The notes beneath the pieces were generated by a model. That model did not search any database. It saw only the letters and a list, made by a program, of their open reading frames with translations, and had not been told where the DNA came from. A program made the position numbers and the translations under genes. From assembly GCA_963737075.1 (NCBI GenBank), contig CAVTRI010000002.1, positions 2,796,025 through 2,860,024 on the forward strand: 64,000 nucleotides of DNA, in the 5' to 3' direction. The stretch's first letter is position 1, and every line of letters starts with the position of its first letter. Source of the DNA: CAVTRI01 sp963737075 (GTDB lineage: Bacteria; Actinomycetota; Acidimicrobiia; Acidimicrobiales; Palsa-688). Positions 1-8,698 of this stretch are shown piece by piece.

Positions 1-545
1 GCGGTGATCTCCGCTTCCATTCCGAAACCGCGTTGGCGGAGATCGAGCCTTCGATACAGCGCAATCGGCATTAATTTGAAGCACGTTTCCAGGTCGGAGA
101 GATAGCAGTTAAAGAGCATGTTTGCCGCTGTTGTTACTGCACGGTTCCCCAGAACATAGAGATACGAGTAGGAGTTGTGGCTCCCAAAGGTCCGAGTGCC
201 GTAGACGACTTCTGCCTGTCCATCTAGCACAGGTCTGAGCAGTGAAGGGATCTCGGCCGGCGAGTACTCGAGGTCAGCATCGCACATGATGACATAGTCA
301 CCAGTTGCCAACTCTGCGGCCGTCTTGATTGCCGCTCCCTTGCCACGATTCGATGAATGGAAACCGACGTTGATCCGAGGATCGTCCATGAAAGCGTCGT
401 AGAGCTCGCGTGTTCCGTCAGTGCTGCCATCGTCTACGATCACCAGCTCTACTTCGCACGGATACTCGACGTCGAGGACATGTTTGACGGCCGACTCCAA
501 CGTGTAGCGCTCGTTGTACACGGCCATGAGAATCGATAGTCGCAT
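1..545 (-). CDS. Family 2 glycosyltransferase (dolichol-phosphate-mannose-synthase-like), C-terminus cut by window edge
   Basis: The reading frame opens at an ATG (MRLSILMAVYNERYTLE) and stays open to the left edge of the window, so the C-terminus is missing. The GT-A nucleotide-sugar fold is clear: the MAVYNE first strand, VIVDDGSTDGT near residue 36 and the DADLEYSP metal-binding segment near residue 90, followed by a VVYGTR strand. This arrangement is typical of GT2 enzymes that move a sugar from a nucleotide donor to polyprenyl phosphate, or of related polymer glycosyltransferases. It lies downstream of a methyltransferase on the same strand, in a glycan locus. The exact sugar cannot be told. 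Confidence 0.9.
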   Translation of the reverse strand, partial: MRLSILMAVYNERYTLESAVKHVLDVEYPCEVELVIVDDGSTDGTRELYDAFMDDPRINVGFHSSNRGKGAAIKTAAELATGDYVIMCDADLEYSPAEIPSLLRPVLDGQAEVVYGTRTFGSHNSYSYLYVLGNRAVTTAANMLFNCYLSDLETCFKLMPIALYRRLDLRQRGFGMEAEIT

Positions 546-634
546 TCGGATCGCTCCCTGGTACGAACGTGGCTCCAGAAGGGTTCCGGACAATCTGGGG
601 AACTCTAGTAGAACTCGGACTGAAATGTCGCGGA

Positions 635-1366
635 TCAGGCCGGACGGTGGGCGTGCACGAGCAGGTTCTTGCCGAGCCAGCGGTCCACGACATGGTCGAA
701 GAGACGGCTGAGAGGAAAGAGCCGGTCGTACAGGGCCACCGACTTCGGATTCAGTGTTCCATCCCGGTTGAGCATTTTGTACAGCAGGCAAGCTGGAACC
801 CCGAGACTGTCGGCGAACCGGCAGTCCTCGACGGCATACCCGGCGCTCTCGACGAGGTCGATGAGCGGCTGGCGTTTGTAGCGCCGAACGTGACCTACGC
901 GTCGGTCCATGGCGCTGAACAGTATCGGGAGGGCCGGTACATAAAGGACGAGTTGGCCTCCGCACTTCGTTACTGCACGAAGAGTCAGGAGGGTTGCTTG
1001 GTCCGCTTCGATGTGCTCGAGAACGTTGAAGCTGTATACAAGGTTGAAGGATTCGGAGGAGCACGCGTCGGCGGACTCGACACAGTCGAACCCTTCGTGT
1101 GCGAGGAGTGATCGCAGGTGACGGTCAGGCTCCACGCAATGGATGTCGTAGCCACGGTCTCGAAGGGCGCGGGCGTAACTCCCGGTGCCCGCCCCGAAAT
1201 CCAGCAGCCGCAGGTCGTGCCGCGGCGGTCCGGCGGCACTCGTTACCAGATCGATGAGGAACGTCTGGTAGCGAATCGCCGTCTCGAGCGTTTCCAAGAT
1301 GTCTACACCCGAATACCGTTGAGCGCCCCCGATTGTCGGCCGCGAAAGATCGGATCCTCGAGGCAT
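635..1366 (-). CDS. Class I SAM-dependent methyltransferase
   Basis: A 243-residue soluble protein with the SAM-binding motif I LLDFGAGTGSYARAL near residue 55, an acidic ribose contact (HCVEPD) about 20 residues later, and the post-motif FNVLEHI. This is a standard Methyltransf_11-type Rossmann enzyme. It sits between a GT2 gene and a GT-C membrane glycosyltransferase on the same strand, so a role in methylating a sugar or lipid carrier of the surface glycan is likely but inferred. The start is the longest option; the first about 20 residues are not well supported. Confidence 0.85.
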   Translation of the reverse strand: MPRGSDLSRPTIGGAQRYSGVDILETLETAIRYQTFLIDLVTSAAGPPRHDLRLLDFGAGTGSYARALRDRGYDIHCVEPDRHLRSLLAHEGFDCVESADACSSESFNLVYSFNVLEHIEADQATLLTLRAVTKCGGQLVLYVPALPILFSAMDRRVGHVRRYKRQPLIDLVESAGYAVEDCRFADSLGVPACLLYKMLNRDGTLNPKSVALYDRLFPLSRLFDHVVDRWLGKNLLVHAHRPA

Positions 1367-1473
1367 GTCGGTGTCGACTTTCTGGTCGGTGATATCTGGT
1401 TACAGAGAGGGGCGGTCGAATGACGTTAGCATGGTCGGCGGTCCTGCTCGATGACGGGATGACGGTCCGGGGC

Positions 1474-3078
1474 TCAAGACGTCGGCCAGGACGTGGGTGG
1501 GACTCGAGCCGGTAGGAGCTTCTGGGCTGGGACGACGACGATGAATCCAGTCGTCGAAAACTCGGTCATCGGAAGAGGTTGCGCATGTCGCCACGCTTCG
1601 AACGCCTCGAAGTCTGGACTCCCGGCGAGAAAGATCCAAGCCGGGTCACGGCTGCCTTCTACTTGGGCCTCCCATTGCGGCGTGCGATCAAAATCCGGGG
1701 CGCTCACCAAGACGCGCCCGTCGGCAGCCACGTCGATCAGGTACGCCTGCCAGTAGCTCGCGAAGGCGTCGTGAACGCCGTGTGCCTGCAAGCTTCGCAC
1801 CAAAAGGGGATAGTTCGGTGTGGCGACAGTTGGCTCATGCTCTGTCTGCACAAGAGCAAGACACCCGAGGACGACGGCGACGGCCATCGCTAGTCCTTGG
1901 ACGGGCGCGGGTGCTTTTAGCCCGATGCGCCGCGGAGGACCACGCAGCGCTCGGACAGCTTCGGGGACCGTGACGAGGCGAGCCGCCGCGAACGCCACAA
2001 ATGGCCAGCCGAAAAAGTAGTATCGAGCCACGAACAGCGTAGGAGTACCAGCGGTTGGTGACAGCGCGTAGACGAACGGGTAGCAGACCAAGCCGATCAT
2101 GTCCACCGGTAGGACAATCGCTCGGCGGACGCCGGCGAGGAGGACGATCACGCATACGCCGGCCAACGTGACAAGCAAGAGCGCATACAGAATATGGGCC
2201 CAGTGCCCTCCGACCCACAGGCGGGTGTCGTGCTTCAGCCCCAACATGACCGGACCACCGTCATGCAACAGGGCTCTCAGCCGCTGTGAGTAGCTTCCTG
2301 GTCGCGCGTTAGCTCCTGCATGGAGCGTGACGAAGTGGTGTTGCGCGCTGTAGATGAACCACGGAAGGGCCCCCAGCAGGAACCCGCCGACGGACCAAAC
2401 AAGCCGGTTCCAGCGGTGGTTCCGCAGACGCATAAGCGCGAACACCACGGGAACGGCGAACACGGCGACGTTGGGACCCATCCACCAAGCGAGCCCTGCC
2501 GCGACGCCGCACGCGCAAGGAAGCCAGCGCGAGGCTGGGTGGTCCCACCCTCGTATCGCAGCCCACAACGCAAAGAGTCCGAGGGCGATCGTCGGTGTAT
2601 AGAAGTCGAACTCGCGTAAAGACCAGCCGACAAAGAAGATGGGCCACAGCCAGAGGATTGAGGCCGCCATCCAGGCGCCACCGCGCCCCATGAGGCGATT
2701 GGCGATAAGCCAGGCCAACCAGCAGCTCGCGGCGCCGAGCAGGATCGAGAACATGCGTTGGGCCACAAGGGAGTAGCCGAATATCTCGGTGATGATGCCT
2801 ACGGGCAGTATTTCTGGCGTGCCACCGTACTGCTGACCCCAGTAGAAGAGAGGGAAATGCCCCTGGAACACGCTCCTGCCCATGAGGACGACGATCGCTT
2901 CGTCGCTCGTCGTGAACGTCCGTGCGAACAGCATCCAGCGTTCGACGATTCCGATGCCGAAGACCGTTACCACCGCCAGCCCGAACGCCAGCTGGCGCGG
3001 CGATAGCAGAACGCGTGGCAGGCGGTTGGCCGCCACGGAGGGCCTCGTTCGTACTGTGTGCGTCGTGGGGAGGGTCAT
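1474..3078 (-). CDS. GT-C type integral membrane glycosyltransferase (PMT/ArnT-like)
   Basis: 534 residues with about ten hydrophobic segments. After the first helix there is a short extracytoplasmic loop holding TSDEAIVVLMGR, the acidic loop position expected for the catalytic Asp/Glu of GT-C enzymes that use polyprenyl-phosphate sugars. FYTPTIALG and a WWMGPNVAVF segment follow in the membrane region. The soluble C-terminal part (from about residue 430) would lie outside. GT39/GT83 members add a single sugar to a lipid or protein outside the membrane. Family membership is by overall layout, and the substrate is unknown. Confidence 0.7.
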   Translation of the reverse strand: MTLPTTHTVRTRPSVAANRLPRVLLSPRQLAFGLAVVTVFGIGIVERWMLFARTFTTSDEAIVVLMGRSVFQGHFPLFYWGQQYGGTPEILPVGIITEIFGYSLVAQRMFSILLGAASCWLAWLIANRLMGRGGAWMAASILWLWPIFFVGWSLREFDFYTPTIALGLFALWAAIRGWDHPASRWLPCACGVAAGLAWWMGPNVAVFAVPVVFALMRLRNHRWNRLVWSVGGFLLGALPWFIYSAQHHFVTLHAGANARPGSYSQRLRALLHDGGPVMLGLKHDTRLWVGGHWAHILYALLLVTLAGVCVIVLLAGVRRAIVLPVDMIGLVCYPFVYALSPTAGTPTLFVARYYFFGWPFVAFAAARLVTVPEAVRALRGPPRRIGLKAPAPVQGLAMAVAVVLGCLALVQTEHEPTVATPNYPLLVRSLQAHGVHDAFASYWQAYLIDVAADGRVLVSAPDFDRTPQWEAQVEGSRDPAWIFLAGSPDFEAFEAWRHAQPLPMTEFSTTGFIVVVPAQKLLPARVPPTSWPTS

Positions 3079-3162
3079 GGCAGCGACGTCGGACGCTGAG
3101 GATAGCCGGCCGAGCCGGGCCAGAGGTGTCTAGCAGGACGTCCGACGACAGGGCGGCCGGCG

Positions 3163-3954
3163 CTACCGCGGACGGGCCAACGCGACGATCTCGGTCTCTA
3201 CTTCTAGTTCGACGTCGAACAGCGCGGCTTCCATGAGACGGGTCACCTCTTGTGGCGTATAGGTCCTGGCGCGTTGCACCTCATTGGTGGCCCGAGCGTG
3301 CGCGTAGTTGACGAAGCAGTCGAGGTAGGTGTCGGAGAGGAGATTGGGGTAGGTGACTACAACAGACCCCGAGGGCTTGACGACACGCCGTAGCTCTTCG
3401 AGAAGCAGGAACGCGTCTTCGCGCTCAACATGCTGGAGCACGAGGAAGGAGTAGGCCAGATCGACGCTCGCGTCGGGGACGTCAGGAATCGAGACGTCCA
3501 GACACCGGGCATAGCGGATGTTCGTCATCCCGGCCATGCGTCGTGACGCGATGTTGAGCATCCGCTGGGAGGCGTCGACGGCCCACAGGTCCTTGCACTT
3601 CGGAGCAACATACTGTGCTACTCGGCCGATCCCGCAGCCGAGGTCGAGCACGGACGACGAGGCGTCGTATAGCGGGGCAAGTCGCTGCTCGTCTCCACGA
3701 CCGCCTTCGTCGAAGTGGTGCCAGTCCGTCGTGTTGTAGATTCGCGCGATCGCCTCATCGTCGCTGGCGGGCTCCCAGAGATGGCCGTAAGAGGGCCGCT
3801 CGGTGACGGCCGGTCCCGGCCGGGGGGGTTGGCGGGGGCGGGGCCTGCTCCGGGGTGGCCAGTCGCGATTCCCCGGCTCAGCCCAACGAGCGATCTTGCC
3901 GATTCCAGTTTGGAGGACCTGGCGCGCGTGGGACCTTGCCTGGGCAGCGTTCAT
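3163..3954 (-). CDS. Class I SAM-dependent methyltransferase
   Basis: 263 residues. An Arg/Pro-rich stretch of about 50 residues precedes the catalytic domain. Motif I is VLDLGCGIGRVAQYV near residue 105, with LWAVDASQRML as the acidic loop and SFLVLQHVER as the post-motif, a clear Methyltransf_11/25 layout. The basic, proline-rich N-terminus is unusual and may tether the enzyme to the membrane or to a partner. It is the first gene of a minus-strand group, divergent from the FkbM-type gene. Confidence 0.85.
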   Translation of the reverse strand: MNAAQARSHARQVLQTGIGKIARWAEPGNRDWPPRSRPRPRQPPRPGPAVTERPSYGHLWEPASDDEAIARIYNTTDWHHFDEGGRGDEQRLAPLYDASSSVLDLGCGIGRVAQYVAPKCKDLWAVDASQRMLNIASRRMAGMTNIRYARCLDVSIPDVPDASVDLAYSFLVLQHVEREDAFLLLEELRRVVKPSGSVVVTYPNLLSDTYLDCFVNYAHARATNEVQRARTYTPQEVTRLMEAALFDVELEVETEIVALARPR

Positions 3955-4303
3955 CGGCGCGATATTACAGGCCGGCCTTGGTAGATCCCCTCACGCATAC
4001 TCTGGTCGCGGCCAGGACGCCACGCTCAGTGGCAGCTTTCGTCTCGTTCCCTCCCGGTTTCGTCGTCCTCTCGTTGCCGATACGTAGCGGCGACAACGTC
4101 GCGCAATGTCGGGTCTGTCGCACCCGCGCCGATCACGCTGTCAGGCTGTAGGCCGCTGCCCGGCATCGGCTCGACCGAAGCGAACGGATGCTTCTCCGGA
4201 ACGGGCGGTATTGCTGCGTCTTTCGGTCGAGAAGCTCAGGCTTTTTCACAGCGGTTGAAGGAGATGTCGGCACCGCGCACCCAGTTGGGCTGGCTTGGCG
4301 CTC
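3955..4303. other. Divergent intergenic region
   Basis: About 350 bases lie between the divergent starts of two methyltransferase genes. No convincing ORF, tRNA or repeat was seen. It should hold both promoters, but I could not pick out reliable -35/-10 boxes. Confidence 0.4.
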
Positions 4304-5344
4304 ATGGCGGACGGAAAGGGCAAGTTGGGGGTCCAGATGCTTCCCGACGCGTCGATTACCGTTCATGCGATGCAACCTGCGGAACGGCCTCCGACTCTCG
4401 ATCGACCAATACGACTGCCGAGTTTCGCTCGTTCGCTGATCCGGCGATGGACCGCTCGGGCCCGCCTTTCTCTGGGCACCGCACAACTGCAGCAATCCGT
4501 GGCCAGCCTGGAAGGACGCTTAGATACTCTGGACACTAGGCTAGCGAGCCTCAATTTCACCGCCCCAACGGGTCCAGTATACCTCGGTGACCATCTTGCG
4601 ATAGTCATGACTAGGTGGGGAGGCAAGTTAGTCGTCGACACGGCCGACTACCTCCTTGCACCTCACCTTCTGGTGGATCGCCTGTGGGAGGAGCACATCA
4701 CCGCTTGGATGCAGCATGTGCTCACGCCCGGCGATGTCTTCCTCGACATCGGCGCGAATATCGGCTACTACAGTGTGCTGGGGGCACAGCTCGTCGGTGC
4801 TCGTGGCCGGGTAGTGGCCGTGGAGGCCCATCCCCGACTAGTCCGACTGTTACAACGGAATTTGGTAATGAACGGGTGGCTCGATTCGGCAACCGTCTGG
4901 CATCGGGCGGCGTGGTCTGAGACGACGACCCTTGCCTTCAATCAACGCGTTCATTATGCCGCAAATTCAAGTGTTGGTGAGATTGGTGAAAGCCTAAAAT
5001 GGCTCAATGATTCCGAGGAAAAGGTTGATGTTCAGGCTGTCGCTGTAGATGATCTTATTGCTGACATTGGTCACGTGGACGTCCTTAAGATCGATGTTGA
5101 GGGGTCTGAAGTGCACGCCCTCACCGGATTGGACCATACACTCCGAGCGAACCGCGCGATCAAACTGATGTTCGAGTGGGCACCCAACCAACTCCGCGTA
5201 GTCGGCAACACCCCAGAAGAACTCATTGACCTTCTTGGCGAGCATGGGCTGCGGTTCCGGCTCCTGGAGGAGAGCCTCGCTCCTATCAGCCGCGAACGCC
5301 TGCTCCAGGTCCCGTATGGCAACGTCGTTGCGAGTCGTCAGTAA
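4304..5344 (+). CDS. FkbM-family SAM methyltransferase
   Basis: The FkbM methyltransferase domain is plain: VFLDIGANIGYYSVLGAQ near residue 150, VVAVEAHPRLVRLL, and the family-specific VDVLKIDVEGSEVHAL near residue 260. FkbM enzymes O-methylate sugars or polyketide hydroxyls. The N-terminal 100 residues include a likely coiled segment (QSVASLEGRLDTLDTRLASL). An upstream TTG (4295) is in frame, ATG 4304 is used here, and ATG 4337 has the best ribosome-binding site (GGGGG five bases upstream), so the start is uncertain. The stretch 4,970-5,100 is clearly more AT-rich than its neighbours, which suggests acquisition by transfer. Confidence 0.85.
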   Translation: MADGKGKLGVQMLPDASITVHAMQPAERPPTLDRPIRLPSFARSLIRRWTARARLSLGTAQLQQSVASLEGRLDTLDTRLASLNFTAPTGPVYLGDHLAIVMTRWGGKLVVDTADYLLAPHLLVDRLWEEHITAWMQHVLTPGDVFLDIGANIGYYSVLGAQLVGARGRVVAVEAHPRLVRLLQRNLVMNGWLDSATVWHRAAWSETTTLAFNQRVHYAANSSVGEIGESLKWLNDSEEKVDVQAVAVDDLIADIGHVDVLKIDVEGSEVHALTGLDHTLRANRAIKLMFEWAPNQLRVVGNTPEELIDLLGEHGLRFRLLEESLAPISRERLLQVPYGNVVASRQ

Positions 5345-5465
5345 TTGGGCGCCTGCACCTCATTCATGTACACGGCGAGGAGCGCGGGACGCTCCAAAGG
5401 TTGTCGCCATGAGTCGGCCGTAGCGGCGCGAGAATGGAGGGTACGCGGGTTCTAGTGATGCACCG

Positions 5466-6779
5466 GTGTCCCGACTTATGCGCTCCTCGCACGGCGCCGC
5501 GGGCGGATGGGTCACGCCCATGACCGATGCAGAAGCCATGAGCGACACTGGTGAGAGGGCTACAGGTGGGCCCGACCCTGGCGCCGTAGGCCCCCCGGCG
5601 CCAAGCGAGCCGCCGACGCCCCTGGTCACCAACGGTGCCGGCGAGGTCGGCGACCAGGCACTGACGCCGAGCCGCCGCCGAGGTCTCCGGGGTCTGTTGC
5701 CGGCGCCGGTCTGGCAGATCGGGCGGCTGCTCATCCTCGCCTTGATTGTCGAGTACCTTGTGGTTCCGCAGATCGCTGGCACGCGAAAAGCGATCCACCA
5801 GCTGGCCGCTGTGCAGTGGGAGTGGCTTCTGCTTGGCGTGCTGCTCGAAGTAGCCGCCGTCCTGTCGTACGCCATGCTGTCGCGAACTGTCCTTCCCGAA
5901 GATCACCGACCGAGCTTCCTGACGGTCTTGCGCATCCAGCTCACCACCCTGTCGGTCAGCCACTGCGTGCCTGGAGGCACGGCGGCGGGGTCCTCGCTGG
6001 GTTTTCGGCTGTTTAGCGGCGCTGGCGTGCGCGGCGCCGATATCGGATTTGCGCTGGCTGCCCAGGGTCTCGGATCCGCGTTGGTGCTTAACGTCATCTT
6101 CTGGGTGGCCCTCGTGGTGTCGATCCCTGCTTGGGGCGTTTCCCCGATCTATCTGACGGCCGCCGCCGTGGGCGCCGCGCTCTTGGTGCTTCTCACCGTG
6201 CTGGTGCTGCTGCTCACTCGGGGCGAAGACAGGGTCGCGAACTGGATCGAGCGGCGAACTGAGCGGATACCCTTCGTCGACAGTCGAGCGCTGCGGGCCG
6301 CGTTCGTCCGGATGGCTTTCCGCTTGCGTGAGCTCGGGCGTCAGCGGAGCCTCCTCGGGCGGGCGGCGCTCTGGGCTGCTGCCAACTGGCTCTTCGACGC
6401 CGCGTCGTTGTACGTGTTCGTAGGCGCATTCGGCCATTGGGTCAACCCCGACGGCCTGCTGGTGTCGTACGGGCTGGCTAACGTCGTGGCGGCGATCCCG
6501 ATCACGCCCGGCGGACTCGGTGTGGTCGAAGCGACGCTCACATCCACGCTTGTCGGGTTCGATACGCCACGATCCGTGGCAATCCTCGGAGTGGTCTCGT
6601 ATCGACTCGTCAACTTCTGGTTGCCGATTCCTCTGGGGGGGCTCACCTACGCCTCCCTGCAGGTCAACTCCGGGCACCCCGAGCGCCCTTCCAGTCGGCT
6701 CCGGAAGACGGCGGCGCACCTGTTCCGGCCACTGCAACGCCGATCAGAGAAGGCGGCCCCTACGCAAACTGACGAGTGA
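5466..6779 (+). CDS. YbhN/UPF0104 (LPG synthase TM-like) flippase-type membrane protein
   Basis: About 430 residues with a low-complexity Pro/Gly/Ala N-terminus, then seven to eight hydrophobic segments. Family marks are PGGTAAGSSLGFRLF in the first half and AAIPITPGGLGVVEATLT near residue 355, the typical lysylphosphatidylglycerol-synthase transmembrane signature, here without the catalytic GNAT-like domain. Such stand-alone domains are proposed to move lipids or lipid-linked sugars. The start is uncertain: GTG 5466, ATG 5478 and ATG 5520 are all in frame. Its 3' end overlaps the convergent lipoprotein gene by 20 bases. Confidence 0.85.
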   Translation: MSRLMRSSHGAAGGWVTPMTDAEAMSDTGERATGGPDPGAVGPPAPSEPPTPLVTNGAGEVGDQALTPSRRRGLRGLLPAPVWQIGRLLILALIVEYLVVPQIAGTRKAIHQLAAVQWEWLLLGVLLEVAAVLSYAMLSRTVLPEDHRPSFLTVLRIQLTTLSVSHCVPGGTAAGSSLGFRLFSGAGVRGADIGFALAAQGLGSALVLNVIFWVALVVSIPAWGVSPIYLTAAAVGAALLVLLTVLVLLLTRGEDRVANWIERRTERIPFVDSRALRAAFVRMAFRLRELGRQRSLLGRAALWAAANWLFDAASLYVFVGAFGHWVNPDGLLVSYGLANVVAAIPITPGGLGVVEATLTSTLVGFDTPRSVAILGVVSYRLVNFWLPIPLGGLTYASLQVNSGHPERPSSRLRKTAAHLFRPLQRRSEKAAPTQTDE

Positions 6780-7362
6780 AGGTGCAGGACGTGGGCTGCG
6801 TCGCGAACTGCAGCACTGTAGAGCAGCCGGTCAGCGTAAAACGATCCGCGGCGACGGCGCCGCTAAGGGTTTGACCGTTGCTGAAGCGGGCTGAGACGGT
6901 GCCCCCGCTCACTGAGGCCGTGAAGGTCGCAACCGGTGCGGTGCGGCCATTTTGATACACGAAGCTGACCTGGCCGTCGGTCCCGTTGGTGACGGTGATG
7001 ACGTAGTGCGGTTGGTCGAGCGGGCCATCGAGGTACATGCCGATGGGGAGCCCCGCGCCACCGGCGGGCGGGACGGCGGACGTCGCCGGCGAGGCAGTCA
7101 CCTGCGGCCCGGTCGGAGTGGGCGTAGTGGTAGCCGGCGCCGTTGAACCCCCCGTAGTCGAGGGCGAGGTGATCGTTAAGGATGTGGACGTGCTCCCCAC
7201 CGTCTGTGGCGCGGCGGAGGTAGACGACTGGGGGGACGTGGTCGACGCGGTCCGGCGGTGCCCCGCACCCCCGCAACCCGCCAGCCCCGCCACAAAGAGC
7301 GCCGCGACCAGCATCCCGATCCAGGCACGAAATATCAGGCACCGGCGATCTCTGCTCCGCAC
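6760..7362 (-). CDS. Secreted lipoprotein with Ser/Thr-rich stalk, unknown function
   Basis: 200 residues. A signal peptide ends in a lipobox, LAGC at about residues 27-30, so the mature protein would be lipid-anchored by Cys. A Ser/Thr/Pro-rich stalk of about 75 residues follows, then a compact beta-rich domain (YVITVTNGTDGQVSF...) with two cysteines (TGCS, TSCT) near the end that could pair. I do not recognise the C-terminal domain. It is divergent from the membrane thioredoxin gene (start-to-start 92 bases), so the two may share a promoter region and a place outside the membrane. Confidence 0.75.
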   Translation of the reverse strand: MRSRDRRCLIFRAWIGMLVAALFVAGLAGCGGAGHRRTASTTSPQSSTSAAPQTVGSTSTSLTITSPSTTGGSTAPATTTPTPTGPQVTASPATSAVPPAGGAGLPIGMYLDGPLDQPHYVITVTNGTDGQVSFVYQNGRTAPVATFTASVSGGTVSARFSNGQTLSGAVAADRFTLTGCSTVLQFATQPTSCTFTRQFA

Positions 7363-7454
7363 CCGTACGACGCTACTGAGCCTGGGGACATGCGTTTGTG
7401 CGGCCGGTCACCGGTCGATACCGTGGCCCCGATGCGTCGGAGGCTCGGCAGTCT

Positions 7455-8192
7455 GTGAGCGTCGTGGTCGCTGTCGAGGCGACGGTCATCGTCCTTCTGG
7501 CGCTCTTGGTCGCTGGCCTGTTGCGCAGCTACGCCGGCTTGCTGAAGCGGATCGACGCCATCGAGGCTCTTCCTCCAAGCTCGACGACGAACATCGGCAT
7601 TCCTGCGACGCGTGAGCGCGAGAAGACCAGGGGTCGAGCCGCGAACGATCTCGCTGGCAAGACGGCGTTCGGCGATCCGCTCACAATCGCCGTCTCGGGT
7701 GTCGCCCATTCCACGCTGTTGGCCTTCCTGTCGAGTAACTGCTCATCCTGTCACACCTTCTGGGCCGATCTCGGCCACGTGGCGGCTGGAGATCTGCCGG
7801 CAGGTGTTCGAGTGGTCGCAGTGACAAAGTCTGGCGAACAAGAAAGTCCGGCGGCCATCACCGAACTTGCCCCTCCGGACTTGGACGTCATCATGTCAAG
7901 CCAAGCCTGGACCGACTATGGGATTCCTGGCTCGCCGTACTTCGTATTCGTGGACGGACCGACTAGCGCAATAGGGGGCGAGGGCACGGCGCTCGAGTGG
8001 AAGCAGGTGCAGCGGCTCATGGCGCTGGCCAGCGGAGACGCTCGCATGGCGGCCGGCGTGGCTGGACCATCGCCCAAAGCCCGTCCGGATACGGAGCGGG
8101 AAGCAGAGATCGACCAGGTCCTCATGCGAGCTGGCGTCTTCCCCGGAGACGCGTCGCTCTACCGCGCCCCGCCCCCGCGCAGCCGAGATTGA
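7455..8192 (+). CDS. Membrane-anchored thioredoxin-like protein (MauD/TlpA-like)
   Basis: 245 residues from GTG 7455, which has GGAGG 12 bases upstream; GTG 7398 is also in frame. One N-terminal helix (VIVLLALLVAGLLRSYAG) anchors the protein, with a thioredoxin-like domain outside. The redox motif is SSNCSSCHTFW, a CxxC near residue 96, and IPGSPYFVFVDG supplies the cis-Pro strand (GSPYFV in place of the usual TPxxxV). This order of anchor, short helix and Trx with CxxC matches MauD, which helps form the disulfides of methylamine dehydrogenase light chain. The next two genes follow within 2 bases and by overlap, and the third encodes a MauA-like domain, so a thiol-oxidation role for that protein is a reasonable inference. 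Confidence 0.8.
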   Translation: MSVVVAVEATVIVLLALLVAGLLRSYAGLLKRIDAIEALPPSSTTNIGIPATREREKTRGRAANDLAGKTAFGDPLTIAVSGVAHSTLLAFLSSNCSSCHTFWADLGHVAAGDLPAGVRVVAVTKSGEQESPAAITELAPPDLDVIMSSQAWTDYGIPGSPYFVFVDGPTSAIGGEGTALEWKQVQRLMALASGDARMAAGVAGPSPKARPDTEREAEIDQVLMRAGVFPGDASLYRAPPPRSRD

Positions 8193-8194
8193 GC

Positions 8195-8698
8195 GTGCCG
8201 CCCTCACTGAATGCCTACGGCGTCACGTGTCAGCTTCCGCAGGGATGGGAGGGCCGGGCCACGCTTTTGACGCCTCTCGGCCCCGCGACCGCAGCACCCA
8301 ACCGCCGCGCACAGCCGACGACCGAGATCACCGAACCGTTCTTCCATCTCGCAAATTTTCCGCTCCCGCCGAATCGAGGCGCATTTGGATCGGGTGCCGT
8401 CGAGCAGATGCAGCCGATCCACATGCTCGTCGTCTTGCTCGAATATGCGGCGAACAGCGTTGGGACGGCGTTGTTCGCCCCGCAGGGTCTGCCCCGTATA
8501 CTCCAGCCGGGGCAATTCCAGCCGAGGGCGCTTCAGCGCATTCTGCCTGGGCAGGCTGGCTTCCAGTCATTCTTCACCGAGGCGGGTCGGGCGTTTTCCC
8601 TCTATGTCGTGCTTGGCTCCTACCAGATGGGCGCCAATCTCGTCCCGCAGGTCAACCAGGTACTTGCCGGCATCACGATTTCCCCGGGAGTGCCGTGA
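8195..8698 (+). CDS. Unknown small protein between MauD-like and MauA-like genes
   Basis: 167 residues from GTG 8195, two bases after the thioredoxin stop, ending in a GTGA overlap with the next gene, so it is translated as part of this operon. It has one cysteine (GVTCQLPQGWEGR), no clear signal peptide or membrane segment, and a Pro-rich middle (LANFPLPPNRGAFGSGAV). I do not recognise the family. An earlier in-frame start (7997) would overlap the thioredoxin gene by 200 bases and is rejected. Its fixed position suggests a helper for production or export of the cysteine-rich LGFP protein. Confidence 0.7.
   Translation: MPPSLNAYGVTCQLPQGWEGRATLLTPLGPATAAPNRRAQPTTEITEPFFHLANFPLPPNRGAFGSGAVEQMQPIHMLVVLLEYAANSVGTALFAPQGLPRILQPGQFQPRALQRILPGQAGFQSFFTEAGRAFSLYVVLGSYQMGANLVPQVNQVLAGITISPGVP

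Noticed and set aside
5364..6737. 457-codon ORF on the minus strand
   Set aside because: Opposes the YbhN-like gene with its clear PGGLGVVEA signature; composition is that of a shadow.
8227..8694. Longer start for the LGFP protein
   Set aside because: It would overlap the unknown gene almost fully; GTG 8695 has the GTGA coupling and a proper Tat signal follows.
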